From: Myxococcales bacterium
GTDB taxonomy: Bacteria; Myxococcota_A; Polyangia; Polyangiales; Polyangiaceae
Length of the DNA: 49,994 bases
NCBI GenBank assembly: GCA_013297655.1
Contig: JAAFHV010000034.1
Span: 1 to 49,994, forward strand
Direction: 5' to 3'
Part shown: piece by piece, positions 7,401 to 15,957 of the stretch
Position numbering within the stretch: position 1 is the first letter of the stretch
How the letters are laid out: the number at the start of each line of letters is the position of its first letter
Program-made: the position numbers and the translations under genes
Notes under the pieces: generated by a model
Databases searched by the model: none
Seen by the model: the letters and a program-made list of their open reading frames with translations, nothing else
What the model was told of the DNA's origin: nothing

Positions 7401-8849
7401 TCATGCCGGCTCGCCCGCCACGTCGTCGACGGGCGAGGTAGCGGCGCGTTGCCACCGATAGAGAGTGGAAAGATCGATTCCCAGAATTTCGGCAGAGCGT
7501 CGCTTGTCGCCCCCCGTCGCCGCGAGAACGCGGGCCACGTGCCGCTCGCTGAGCTTCCGAAGGGAAACGAGCCCGCCGTCTTCGCTCGGCGTTTCCGGCG
7601 GCAGCTCCAAAAAGGCCAGGTCGGCCGGACCGATCGTCGCGTCGTCGCCGAACACGACGAGCCGCTCCATGACGGACTCTAGCTCGCGCACGTTGCCCGG
7701 CCAATTGGCCGCGTAGAGGATTCGTCGCGCGTCGTCACCGAGCTCCCGCACGGGCGACTCCGGCATTCGCGCGCGCGCGCTTTCGAGGAAGCCGTCCGCG
7801 AGGATGCCAATGTCGCTCCTCCGCGCTCGCAGCGGGGGGACAAGGAGTGGAAGGACGTGAATGCGGAAGTAGAGATCGTCACGGAAGAGCCCCGCCTTGA
7901 CGAGCGCGGGGAGGTCGCGATGCGTCGCCGTCACGATGCGCACGTCGACGGAGCACTCCGCGTCCGATCCGACGGCGCGAACGCGGCCGGACTGGAGCAC
8001 GCGGAGCAGCTTCGCCTGGAGGCCGATGGGCATGTCGCCAATCTCGTCGAGGAACAACGTGCCGCGGTGCGCTTCGAGTACGAGGCCGCGCCTCGCCACG
8101 TTCGCGCCGGTGAACGCGCCCCTCACGTGCCCGAAGAGCTCGCTCTCGAGGAGGCTCTCCGGGATCGCCGACACGTTCACCGCCACGAAGGGGTGCTCGC
8201 GCCGCGGCCCGCTGGCGTGAATGGCGCGCGCGACCAGGTCCTTGCCGCTCCCGGTCTCGCCCTGGATGAACGCAGGCGCGCTCGAGGCGGCGACGCGCTC
8301 GATACGCCCCTCGAGTGCCAGCATCTCCGGGTGATTGCCCATTTGCGGCGCGCGTGGGGAGAACGCTCTCGCGCGAGGCTCGCTTCGGCGAACGAGGCGC
8401 CTGTCCCCGGTGTCGATCGCGCGGCCGACCCCGCTGCGGCGCTCGCCGATCGCGCTCGCGACGAGCCCCTCGAGGACGCGGACGTCATACGGCTTCTCTA
8501 CATAGCCGTAGGCCCCTCGTTTGGTGGCGTCGACCGCGCCCTTCACGGACGTGAACCCGCTGCAGAGAATAACGGGAAGCGCAGGATGCAGCTCCACCAC
8601 CCGGTCGAGCAGGTCGAGCCCGTTCATCCCGTCCATCTTGATGTCGGACACGACGACCTCGAACGGCTGGCGGGCGAGCGCGATCAATGCCTCGAGCCCA
8701 TTCGCAGCGCTCGTGCACGAATAGCCACTTCCTTCGAGCGTTACGCCTAGCTGCAATGCCACGTCGGGGTCGTCGTCGACGATGAGAATGCTCGCGCCTT
8801 TTGGAGGCAACGCCGGCAAGGGGAGAGAGTACGTACTTCCTAACGTCAT
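7401..8849 (-). CDS. Sigma-54-dependent response regulator (NtrC type)
   Basis: A 482-residue regulator with three parts. The receiver (about 18-130) has the acidic pair in 'ILIVDDDPD', phospho-acceptor Asp69 in 'VVVSDIKMDG' and 'YVEKPYD'. The AAA+ domain (about 165-400) has Walker A 'GETGSGKD', the sigma-54 contact loop 'GAFTGAN', Walker B 'GTLFLDEIGDM' and 'NWPGNVREL'. The C-terminal Fis-type helix-turn-helix is 'RRSAEILGIDLSTLYRWQR'. It should activate RNA polymerase-sigma54 when phosphorylated. ATG 8849 is chosen because it overlaps the stop of the upstream membrane protein (ATGA). No histidine kinase is adjacent. A candidate sigma-54 promoter lies 0.9 kb away before the hemerythrin gene. 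Confidence 0.93.
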   Translation of the reverse strand: MTLGSTYSLPLPALPPKGASILIVDDDPDVALQLGVTLEGSGYSCTSAANGLEALIALARQPFEVVVSDIKMDGMNGLDLLDRVVELHPALPVILCSGFTSVKGAVDATKRGAYGYVEKPYDVRVLEGLVASAIGERRSGVGRAIDTGDRRLVRRSEPRARAFSPRAPQMGNHPEMLALEGRIERVAASSAPAFIQGETGSGKDLVARAIHASGPRREHPFVAVNVSAIPESLLESELFGHVRGAFTGANVARRGLVLEAHRGTLFLDEIGDMPIGLQAKLLRVLQSGRVRAVGSDAECSVDVRIVTATHRDLPALVKAGLFRDDLYFRIHVLPLLVPPLRARRSDIGILADGFLESARARMPESPVRELGDDARRILYAANWPGNVRELESVMERLVVFGDDATIGPADLAFLELPPETPSEDGGLVSLRKLSERHVARVLAATGGDKRRSAEILGIDLSTLYRWQRAATSPVDDVAGEPA

Positions 8850-9331
8850 GAAATTGCTCCTGAACGTGCCGACACGGCCGCTTGCCGCCGGAGAATGGCT
8901 CCGAGCAACACGAGCACCAAACCGAGAACGAAGTAGGAGCCGTGGAGCGGCGCCGAAAATGCACGAAGGAGCAAGACTTGCACACCGATCCATCCGCTCA
9001 GGAGGACGCCCACCGCGACGACCGTCGCCGGAGCGAGCGCGTTTCGGCGCAACACTGCCGCCGCGCTTATGAGCGGGAACAACCCATTCACCACGAAGAG
9101 AATCGCCCCCGGAACGCGGAAGCTCGTAAAGCCGGAATACCGCAGCAGAGAAGTCGGCATTCGCATCGACGTCCCGTCCGGAGAGAGGAACAACATCGTT
9201 CCACAGACGAGGGCCCCGCTCGCGAGCACGATCTCGAGGCCGACGGTGATTTTTGCGGTCGCGCTCAGTGATCGCGTATGAAAAACGAAGGGGTCAGCGT
9301 TCGAGGTGGTGAGAGGGCGAGATTGGCTCAT
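8846..9331 (-). CDS. Four-helix membrane protein coupled to the response regulator
   Basis: A 161-residue integral membrane protein with four hydrophobic segments, in 'LEIVLASGALVCGTMLFL', 'GAILFVVNGLFPLISAAAVL', 'TVVAVGVLLSGWIGVQVLLL' and 'YFVLGLVLVLLGAIL'. The N-terminus is short and hydrophilic and there is no cleavable signal. No catalytic motif is visible and no family is firmly recognised. Its stop overlaps the start of the sigma-54 regulator by four bases, so the two are probably co-translated. It may supply an input or be a target of that regulator; this is inference from position. Confidence 0.75.
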   Translation of the reverse strand: MSQSRPLTTSNADPFVFHTRSLSATAKITVGLEIVLASGALVCGTMLFLSPDGTSMRMPTSLLRYSGFTSFRVPGAILFVVNGLFPLISAAAVLRRNALAPATVVAVGVLLSGWIGVQVLLLRAFSAPLHGSYFVLGLVLVLLGAILRRQAAVSARSGAIS

Positions 9332-9922
9332 AGGTTTTCGCGTCGTCCGATCCCGTGCGCACGTCGGCGGCTCTCGCGTCCTCGCCTCAGCAAAATGGGG
9401 GCCGCCGACGTGGGTGCGCTCGCTCTCCGGCGCGACCCCGTCAGATTGACGTGGACGTCCATCGATGTGATGCGATCCGCCCCCGTCCCCGCCCGCAGGA
9501 TAAGCGCGCGTTCACCATGCGCGAGCTGCGGCTGGCCTCGATTCGGAAGCGGGACGCGCTCCGGGCAGACCCACGGTTCGCCTGGGCACTGGCCGTGCCG
9601 TCGCCACATTTGGCGTGTGCGCGGCGAATTGGCACTTCGAAAGCAAACGCCGTAGCTCGATTGGCCGGGATTCTTCGTGCAAAGCCTCCGATCGCGCCTC
9701 CCTCACCGACGACGCGCCAATACGCAGGCGTGTCCCAATGGGGCATTGTTGCACCCGTGCGCGCCGCGACCGGCCCGTGCGCGCATCGCTCTGGCACGTA
9801 GCCTGCACCCGTTCCGTTCCAGGCCCGGCGCGCCGACGACACTCCGCCGTCACGGCGCGCGGCGGCGGCGGAGGCCCTCGTGCGCCGTTCCGACCCACGT
9901 TCGAAAACGAAGAGGACTCCCC
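9332..9922. other. Long intergenic region between divergent stress genes
   Basis: These 591 bases separate the membrane protein/regulator pair (minus) from the hemerythrin gene (plus). All frames through it give Arg/Ser/Pro-rich, non-protein-like translations, so I see no gene. It holds the candidate sigma-54 promoter at 9792-9807. It also has a short inverted repeat CAATG-ggg-CATTG near 9733-9748 that could be an operator. Confidence 0.5.
9792..9807 (+). promoter_or_regulatory. Candidate sigma-54 promoter for the hemerythrin gene
   Basis: The sequence TGGCAC-GTAGC-CTGCA keeps the invariant GG and GC of the -24/-12 elements with exactly ten bases between them. It differs from the TGGCAC-N5-TTGCA consensus at one position. 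It points toward the hemerythrin start about 115 bases downstream, and a sigma-54 activator is encoded nearby. Chance matches occur in GC-rich DNA, so this is a candidate only. Confidence 0.4.
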
Positions 9923-10471
9923 ATGAAAGCGACCCGCACCCTTACGAACCAACATGACGAAGTCCGAGAGATGTTTCGCCATCTCAAGAAGGGTAATGGT
10001 CATACCGGCGAGCTCGTTCAGCTCATGGCGAGCACCCTCGTCGCGCACATGCTCGTCGAGCAGGAGCTCTTCTATCCCGCGTCGTTGTCCGCGGTGGACG
10101 ACGACCACCCGGAAAAGCCGGCGCGTCGAGAAGAACGCGTGCTCGAGTTTTACGAGGACCACGCGACCGCGCGGTACATGATCGAGCGCCTCGTGAGGAC
10201 CGCCCCCGCCGACCGCACGTTCACGGCGAAGCTCATGACGCTCCAGAAGCTCGTGCTCGATCATTTCGAGGAAGAGGAAGAAAAGCTGTTCTCGAAGGTG
10301 GAGAAGCAGCTCGGCGAGCAATCCGCGGTCCTCGCCGCACAGATGGACACTCTCTTCGAGCGGACGAGGCGAAGTGGCTATGCGGTCGGCCGTGACGGAG
10401 CGGCCAAGACGGCCTCTTCTCCGCTTCGTCCTGCAAAGGGCGTGCGGCGCGTCGCTGCCGTTTTGGAGTGA
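9923..10471 (+). CDS. Hemerythrin HHE-domain protein
   Basis: A 182-residue cytoplasmic protein. The first 130 residues form a hemerythrin-like four-helix bundle. Candidate di-iron ligands are His11 ('NQHDEV'), His43 and Glu47 ('AHMLVEQELFYP'), His81 ('YEDHATA'), and His115 with Glu119 ('LDHFEEEEEKLF'). The last 45 residues are basic and probably disordered. Such proteins bind O2 or handle NO and iron under oxidative or low-oxygen stress. ATG 9923 is chosen because it directly precedes the first helix; the frame extends upstream but that translation is not protein-like. A sigma-54-like promoter sits about 115 bases upstream. Confidence 0.87.
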   Translation: MKATRTLTNQHDEVREMFRHLKKGNGHTGELVQLMASTLVAHMLVEQELFYPASLSAVDDDHPEKPARREERVLEFYEDHATARYMIERLVRTAPADRTFTAKLMTLQKLVLDHFEEEEEKLFSKVEKQLGEQSAVLAAQMDTLFERTRRSGYAVGRDGAAKTASSPLRPAKGVRRVAAVLE

Positions 10472-10515
10472 AGGAGGGGCCCGCGCGCACCTTTCGACTT
10501 CAATCGTCGAAGACG

Positions 10516-10541
10516 CGCGCCGCCCCCGAACGAGCGGCGCG
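10516..10541. terminator. Possible bidirectional hairpin between convergent genes
   Basis: CGCGCCGC (10516-10523) pairs perfectly with GCGGCGCG (10534-10541) across a 10-base loop. It lies between the 3' ends of the hemerythrin gene and the minus-strand lipoprotein. No run of T follows on either strand, so it is only a weak intrinsic terminator candidate. A second short inverted repeat, GTGACT/AGTCAC, follows at about 10555-10578. Confidence 0.35.
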
Positions 10542-10575
10542 TGGGTTATGCGCGAGTGACTTTACGTCACGGCAG

Positions 10576-12048
10576 TCACTTCACTTCGCAGGTCAAATCT
10601 TCGGTCACGAGCTCGAGTCCGGCCGCCCCCGCGTCGCGCAGATAGGCCACGATGAAGCCGCCCCCGCTCTTCGCGAACAGGCGCGACTCGGTCGCTCGCT
10701 CCTCGTTCGTGGTCACGGCGTGGGGCTTTCCGGAGGCGCGGAATCCGGCGGTGACGGGCACGATCTCGAGGTGGCCTTTGCCTTTCTCTGCGTCCTCGAT
10801 GTAGGCGAGCCAGCGCTGGCCCTTCGCGTCACGCAAGAACTCGGGGCGCCCCTCGGTCTTGCTCTCGTCCTCGTCCGTCAGCACCGGGGTGAACGCAGCC
10901 GGCATCGCGTGGGTGTCGCCGGGGATGCGTAGCGCCCGGAGCGCGAGTCCGTCCTTCGATGTCGCGACCGCGGTGGAGAGCACGTCGTCTTTCCCGTCCT
11001 GGGCGAGGTCGGGCATTTGGAACGTGCCGCTGTATTGCGTAATCCCGCCAATCGGCTTTTTGTCGTGGCCGACGATGAGCGCGACGAGCTTGCCCGGCGT
11101 GCGCGCAGCGACGAGGAACGACGTGTCCGAGAGCTCGTGCGACACCGGAATGTCGTAGCCCGCGAGCTTGAACGGCGCGGTCGTGACCGGCATGCTGGTC
11201 GCTGCCGCGCGCGCGCCGCCCTTGCCCTGCTCCACGAACAGATTCGCCGCTGCCTTCGCGCCGTCGCCTTCGACCACGAGCTCCGATCCGACGATCCACT
11301 CGTCGTCGTGGGCGGCGTCGTAGAACGATCGGCAGTCGCGCACTTCCTTGTATTGTGCACCTGCCTTGAGGATCTCGGCGCCCTTGAGGGCGGCGAGGGG
11401 GTCCTTGGCGTGCTTCGGCTCGTCGAGGTAGGCGGGACCCTCCCACGAGACCCACGTCTCGGCGCGGTCGACGGGGCCACATACGACCTTCCGGGTCTTC
11501 GTGACCTCCGGCTTTCCGGCGGCGGCGGTGGTCTTGAGCTCGTCGCGGAAGTCGACGAACGCGCGCACGGTGGTGCCCTCGATCTTCACCGGCGTCACGC
11601 GCCAGACGATGCGCACGCCCTCGCTCGGCTTCGGCGCCTTCGCGAACGCGGAGCCCGGGTCGACCGTCACTTTGGCCATCTTCCCGGTGCCGCCGGGCGA
11701 AACGGTGAGCACGTACGGCGTATTGCCGATCGCGAACCCTAGCGCGGCCTGGCCGCCCGGGAGCGACACCTGGGTGATGCCCGTGGTCGCGTTGATGCCT
11801 TTCGTCCAGACCTTTTGCGCGTCGACCTTGCACACCGGTTCGGCGGTCGGTGCCGGCGGTGCGGGCTCGGCGCTCGGCGTCGCGGGCGTGTCCGCGCCGG
11901 CGCTCGGTGCGCTCGAGGGCGCGCTGCTGGGCGCCTCCTTCGGGGTGTCTTTGCCTGCCTTGTCTTTGCAGCCGGCGATCGCCAATAGAGCCATCGGCCC
12001 GAGCCACCCGAGCCGCCGAACGCGCTTCGCAAACGAGAGTCTCATCAT
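10576..12048 (-). CDS. Large lipoprotein of unknown function
   Basis: A 490-residue predicted lipoprotein. The signal 'WLGPMALLAIAGC' ends in a lipobox with Cys27. A Ser/Pro/Ala-rich linker follows to about residue 70 (repeats of 'APSSAPS' and 'AEPAPPAP'). The globular part starts at 'VCKVDAQKVWTKGINATTGI'. Its beta-rich repeats and short Asp-containing turns ('LAQDGKDDVLSTAV', 'DAEKGKGHLEIVPV') suggest a beta-propeller or repeat-blade fold. The start is at the two adjacent ATG codons 12048/12045; the frame extends far upstream only as antisense of the next gene. It is divergent from the copper monooxygenase-like gene, so the two share a 159-base promoter region. Confidence 0.78.
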   Translation of the reverse strand: MMRLSFAKRVRRLGWLGPMALLAIAGCKDKAGKDTPKEAPSSAPSSAPSAGADTPATPSAEPAPPAPTAEPVCKVDAQKVWTKGINATTGITQVSLPGGQAALGFAIGNTPYVLTVSPGGTGKMAKVTVDPGSAFAKAPKPSEGVRIVWRVTPVKIEGTTVRAFVDFRDELKTTAAAGKPEVTKTRKVVCGPVDRAETWVSWEGPAYLDEPKHAKDPLAALKGAEILKAGAQYKEVRDCRSFYDAAHDDEWIVGSELVVEGDGAKAAANLFVEQGKGGARAAATSMPVTTAPFKLAGYDIPVSHELSDTSFLVAARTPGKLVALIVGHDKKPIGGITQYSGTFQMPDLAQDGKDDVLSTAVATSKDGLALRALRIPGDTHAMPAAFTPVLTDEDESKTEGRPEFLRDAKGQRWLAYIEDAEKGKGHLEIVPVTAGFRASGKPHAVTTNEERATESRLFAKSGGGFIVAYLRDAGAAGLELVTEDLTCEVK

Positions 12049-12207
12049 GGCGGCTAACGTATCCGCGGCGCCACCGAGCCCAAGCAGAAAAACCACGGGC
12101 GCCGCGCGCCTCGGAAATACCGCTCGAGGACGGTGTGGGGAAAGGTCCGCGACGCGATTTTGTGAGGCGCACTTGGCGGAAAGGGGGCTCTCGCGCATGC
12201 TTCGGCC

Positions 12208-13557
12208 ATGCGAGTTTTCCGGGTTCGCGCGTTCATCGTTTTGCTCTCGTCCACGATGTCGGTGGCCGCGTTCGCGTCGTGTGGCACCTCCGCCGGGGTC
12301 GACCCCACCGTCGACGGAAGCACGGTCACGCCGCTCCCCACTGGCACCGCGCCGACGACGAAGAACGGCCTCCCGTGCGACGTGGATTCGGTGCTCGCGA
12401 AGAACTGCCGGAGCTGCCACGGCGACACGCCCTCGTTCGGCGCGCCGATGCCGCTCACCTCCTACGAGACGCTCGTCGCGCCCTCCAAGGCCGACCCGCA
12501 GAAGCGGATGATCGACCTCGTCCTCAAGCGAATCCGTGACGACGCGGCGCCGATGCCACAAGCCCCCAACCCGCGCCTCTCGGCGGCCGATATGGCCACG
12601 ATGGACGCGTGGGCGAACGCCGGCGCGCCGCGCTCGGAGGCCGCGTGCGGCGGTGGAACCGACTCCGGCACCGTCGCTCCGCTCGACTGCAAACCCGATA
12701 TGAAGATCGGTCCCGCGAACGCATGGGCGATGCCTCAAGCGGCGAAGAACGAGTACGTCTGTTACGGCGTGGACGTGACGGCCGACGACGACAAACACGT
12801 GATCGCCCTCGCGCCGCGCATCGAAAACGCGAAGATCGTGCACCACGTGCTCATCTTCAAGAGCGATACGGCTTACCCCACGAAGCCGCAGGAGTGCCCC
12901 TCCGGTGGCTCGCTCCAGTGGCGCCTCATGTACGGTTGGGCGCCGGGCGCGAAGAACATGGTCCTCCCCAAGGAGGCCGGGTTCGCGCTCAAAAAGGGCC
13001 AGTCCACCCACTTCGTCGTGCAGGTCCACTACAACAATGCGCAGGGCCTCCCCGCCGAGACCGACTCGAGCGGCTTCGACCTGTGCACCGCTGCCCCGCG
13101 CGAGTTCGAGGCCGACGTGCTCGCCTTCGGCACCACCCGCATCGACGTCCCGCGCAAGAGCAGCTCCGACCGCACCTGCACGTTCAACATCCCCGCCGCG
13201 CTGACCGACTCGAAGCGCATCTTCGCGGCGATGCCGCACATGCACGAGCTCGGCACTGCGATCGAGACGAAGCTCTACAAGGGCGGCACCGGCGCTCCCA
13301 TCGATCTCGGCACCGTGCCGAATTGGGACTTCAATACGCAGTACTGGCAGCCGCTCGACGCGAACATCAAGTCCGGCGACGTGGTGAAGACCCGCTGCGC
13401 CTGGAAGAACACGACCGACACCGACGTAGGCTTCGGCGAAAATACCGAGGACGAGATGTGTTACTCGTTCACGCTCTATTACCCGCGTATCGAGTCGAAC
13501 CTCTGGAGCTGGACGTTGCCCGCCTACAGCGCCAACTGCGTCGATACTCCCAAGTAG
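12208..13557 (+). CDS. Copper type II monooxygenase-like lipoprotein with a CxxCH motif
   Basis: A 449-residue exported protein with a lipobox-like 'AAFASC' at residue 25. Residues 57-71 carry 'CDVDSVLAKNCRSCH', a c-type haem motif (Cys67, Cys70, His71) typical of small cytochrome domains. The rest matches the two-domain peptidylglycine/dopamine beta-monooxygenase fold. CuH ligands are His212-His213 ('KIVHHVLIF') and His274 ('VQVHYNN'). CuM ligands are His344 and His346 ('MPHMHELG') and Met417 ('EDEMCYSF..YYP'). All six copper ligands of the family are therefore present. The electron donor in animal enzymes is ascorbate; a fused haem donor here is inference. A hairpin terminator follows. Confidence 0.85.
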   Translation: MRVFRVRAFIVLLSSTMSVAAFASCGTSAGVDPTVDGSTVTPLPTGTAPTTKNGLPCDVDSVLAKNCRSCHGDTPSFGAPMPLTSYETLVAPSKADPQKRMIDLVLKRIRDDAAPMPQAPNPRLSAADMATMDAWANAGAPRSEAACGGGTDSGTVAPLDCKPDMKIGPANAWAMPQAAKNEYVCYGVDVTADDDKHVIALAPRIENAKIVHHVLIFKSDTAYPTKPQECPSGGSLQWRLMYGWAPGAKNMVLPKEAGFALKKGQSTHFVVQVHYNNAQGLPAETDSSGFDLCTAAPREFEADVLAFGTTRIDVPRKSSSDRTCTFNIPAALTDSKRIFAAMPHMHELGTAIETKLYKGGTGAPIDLGTVPNWDFNTQYWQPLDANIKSGDVVKTRCAWKNTTDTDVGFGENTEDEMCYSFTLYYPRIESNLWSWTLPAYSANCVDTPK

Positions 13558-13614
13558 GGCGCGCCGCTCGTCTCGGCACCCGCTCGTCTCGTCGCCCTCG
13601 CGCTCCAATGCACG

Positions 13615-13648
13615 AACGCCTTCTCCGAATCGATCGGGAAGGCGTTTT
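13615..13648 (+). terminator. Intrinsic terminator after the copper monooxygenase gene
   Basis: A perfect 9-bp stem, AACGCCTTC (13615-13623) with GAAGGCGTT (13638-13646), has a 14-base loop and runs into TTTT. It lies 58 bases after the stop of the plus-strand gene and before the convergent transporter gene. Confidence 0.7.
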
Positions 13649-13698
13649 GCGTCGGGGGCTCGTGAGGCGTCGCGCCGTTTTGCGCGACCTTCGTAGAC

Positions 13699-14334
13699 TC
13701 AATGGGCGGAGGGGGGCAGCCCGGGGCCGGCTTTGAAGAGGGGGCCGGGAATGGGCATCACCACGCGGCCAGCGGCGGAGTTCACCAAGGTGGCGAGCGC
13801 GAGCCAGAGCGCGATCCCCGCGAGCGCGACCGTGCAGAGCGCGATCGGGAGCGCGAACATCCGCGAGTGGGTGAGCTCGTTGCCAATCCGAAACGCGTAG
13901 AGCAGCACGATGTCGAGCAGGAACGCGAAGAGCAATTTCGAGAAGTAGCCGAACGCGAACATCAGCACGACGAAGATCATGATGAAACACACGTCGACCG
14001 CGAAGACGACGTGGCCATTCGGGAGCCTGCCTTCCGCCAGATTCGTGAGAGACCAGTAGTTCATTCCCCAGTTGAACGCGAACGTGGTGAACAGCGTGCC
14101 GCCGAGCAGGTTCTTGTTCGCGAGGGCCATGAGCCCGGCGACGAGCTGGCACCCCCCGCCGAACAAAAGACAGAACATCGCCGCCGTGCGCAGCGCATCG
14201 GGGGTGACGGCCTGACCGAACGCGACGGGCAGGAGGGCAGCGCAGCCCACCGCGAGGCCGAGGAGACCGAGGGGGCTCGATTCGGCGAACGGCTGGGGCG
14301 CGGGGGCTTGGGGCGTAGTCGCGGGAGTCTCCAT
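13699..14334 (-). CDS. GPR1/FUN34/YaaH (SatP) family acetate/succinate transporter homologue
   Basis: A 211-residue polytopic inner-membrane protein with six predicted helices. The family signature is visible: N-terminal 'SSPLGLLGLAVG' (canonical NPAPLGL), 'MFCLLFGGGCQLVAGLMALA' with the helix-2 Gly-rich face, and 'TTFAFNWGMNYWSL', equivalent to the FxxxGxFW-type segment. Family members carry acetate or succinate with protons. The first position of the NPAPLGL motif is altered (Ser-Ser-Pro), so substrate preference is open. It is read convergently toward the copper monooxygenase gene, with a terminator between. Confidence 0.8.
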   Translation of the reverse strand: METPATTPQAPAPQPFAESSPLGLLGLAVGCAALLPVAFGQAVTPDALRTAAMFCLLFGGGCQLVAGLMALANKNLLGGTLFTTFAFNWGMNYWSLTNLAEGRLPNGHVVFAVDVCFIMIFVVLMFAFGYFSKLLFAFLLDIVLLYAFRIGNELTHSRMFALPIALCTVALAGIALWLALATLVNSAAGRVVMPIPGPLFKAGPGLPPSAH

Positions 14335-14538
14335 GGCGAACCTTCTTCCGAGTCGGCGGGCGTGACGGGCGAGCCGCTCCTTACCTCGGAATTGTTGCGG
14401 CGCAAAATGGTCGCGACGACCCCCGCGATTTTCGTTCCCCCGCCACCTTCAAGCTTCGTGCGGGCCTCGAAAAACACCGCGCTTCTGCCTCGCGTCGCAA
14501 AAAATGCTGCGCTGCACAATCACGCGGTGCGGTCGGTC

Positions 14539-15813
14539 TCAGGGCTGAACGCCGAGCTGGAACGGCGCGTTCATGAGGTCCTTGTCGACGTTCATGGAGA
14601 AGAGGCCGCGGTCGGTGAGGGTGCCTCCCGCGTCGAACTTGAGGGTGCGAATCCCGGAGACCTCGATGACGAACACGGTGCCCTTGAGCGCGCCCTGCGT
14701 CATCACGACGGGGCCGGTGGGCAGCTCCACCTTTCGTGCCGTCGCGATCTTCGTCCCGAGGGTGAGGGGCGCGGCCTTCGTGGGGTCGAAGGTGGCGGGC
14801 ACGTAGGCGTCGACCGTGTCGCTCTGCACGAGCAGCCACGCGTTGCCGAATGGGGACACCACGAAGGCCTCCGGGGACTCCACCTCGATGGTCTGTTTGT
14901 TCGCCATCGTGGTCAGATCGACCACCGCGAGGCGATTGCCCACTTCGATCCCGGTGTCGGTCACGAACGCGTACGCGCCGTCTGCCGTCACGGCCACGCT
15001 CGGAGGCAGCGCCTTCGTGTCGCCGAAGCTCGCCAAGCTCTTGGTCACCTTCGCCTGCGATCCGCTGGCGGGGAGCTCGAGGAGGTGCAGATCACCGGGC
15101 GCACCCGAGGCGGCGCCGAAGTACACCGCGGTGTCGTTCACGAGGCTCAAGTGCCGTGATTTTTCGGACGGGACGACCTCGCCCACGAGCGCCAGCTTGC
15201 CGTCGCAGCCGAGGCGCATCTCGTAGAGGCCACCGCCGTTCGACTCGGTGTTGTCGTCGAGCACGAACACGCGCGAGCCGGTGCGATCGATCGTGACGTG
15301 GTCGGCGGAGAGCTTGCCGAAGCCGGGCTCGACGATCGTCGCCGCGCCGCTCGCGTCGAAGGTCACCGTGGCGAGGCCCGCGCCGCGCCCGAGGGGCACG
15401 ACCGCGATCGCGCCATCGGGGGTGAAGGAGGGAAAGCCGTTCGTGGGGCCGGACATCTCGAGGACCGTGCCCTTGCGTGAGAGCGCGCCGTCGGCGGCGA
15501 CGTCGAGCACCTCGAGCAGCTTTCCGTTCGTGCCGTAGCCGCCGCTCGGCTCCTTCGAGCGCGAGCGCGCGACCAGCATTTTCCGCGGTCCGTCGCCGCG
15601 CGGGGTCGCGTGGCACGTGACGATCGGGAGCCCGGCGTCGGCTCCGGGCGCCGATCCGTCGGCTCCGGGCAGGGGCGCGCCGCCGTCTGGATCGCTGGCG
15701 CCGCCGTCGGCCGTCGCGGCAGGATCGCTCGCGCCGCACGCATACGCAAAAGCCGAGGCCGAGAGGGTGAGCACGAGCGCCGCGAGATTCCCTAGGCGAT
15801 TCATCCGATGCAC
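14539..15813 (-). CDS. Predicted beta-propeller lipoprotein
   Basis: A 424-residue lipoprotein: 'LAALVLTLSASAFAYAC' gives a lipobox Cys near residue 26. A Gly/Asp/Ala linker to residue 60 precedes the globular part. From about residue 75 there are repeated blades with beta strands and Asp turns ('FPSFTPDGAIAVVPLGRGAG', 'VTIDRTGSRVFVLDDNTESN', 'VAVTADGAYAFVTDTGIEVG'), typical of seven-bladed quinoprotein-like propellers. No catalytic residues are recognised. ATG 15804 (the fourth codon) is an alternative start. It is divergent from the next lipoprotein gene, sharing a 144-base upstream region. Confidence 0.75.
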   Translation of the reverse strand: MHRMNRLGNLAALVLTLSASAFAYACGASDPAATADGGASDPDGGAPLPGADGSAPGADAGLPIVTCHATPRGDGPRKMLVARSRSKEPSGGYGTNGKLLEVLDVAADGALSRKGTVLEMSGPTNGFPSFTPDGAIAVVPLGRGAGLATVTFDASGAATIVEPGFGKLSADHVTIDRTGSRVFVLDDNTESNGGGLYEMRLGCDGKLALVGEVVPSEKSRHLSLVNDTAVYFGAASGAPGDLHLLELPASGSQAKVTKSLASFGDTKALPPSVAVTADGAYAFVTDTGIEVGNRLAVVDLTTMANKQTIEVESPEAFVVSPFGNAWLLVQSDTVDAYVPATFDPTKAAPLTLGTKIATARKVELPTGPVVMTQGALKGTVFVIEVSGIRTLKFDAGGTLTDRGLFSMNVDKDLMNAPFQLGVQP

Positions 15814-15957
15814 CTTTTCAGAAACGCGGCCACCGCGAAAGCTCCTCCTTTCGGGCCTCTCGCGCTTCGCTCGGTCGCGGTGGCCTTCGGCTCCGGTGCG
15901 TGTTCCGAGTTTTTTCTGTGCGACTTCGGGCTAGAGAGCGTTCCGACGGGAAACACG

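Noticed and set aside
9590-9612. Second GG-N10-GC match (TGGCCG...TCGCC) as a sigma-54 promoter
   Set aside because: It differs from the consensus at several key positions; such matches are expected by chance in GC-rich DNA.
12049-13608. Very long minus-strand open frame running through the copper monooxygenase gene into the 10.6-kb lipoprotein
   Set aside because: The plus strand has a full set of copper ligands and a signal peptide. The minus-strand translation here is Arg/Gly/Val/His-rich antisense typical of high-GC DNA; only the part after ATG 12048 is a gene.
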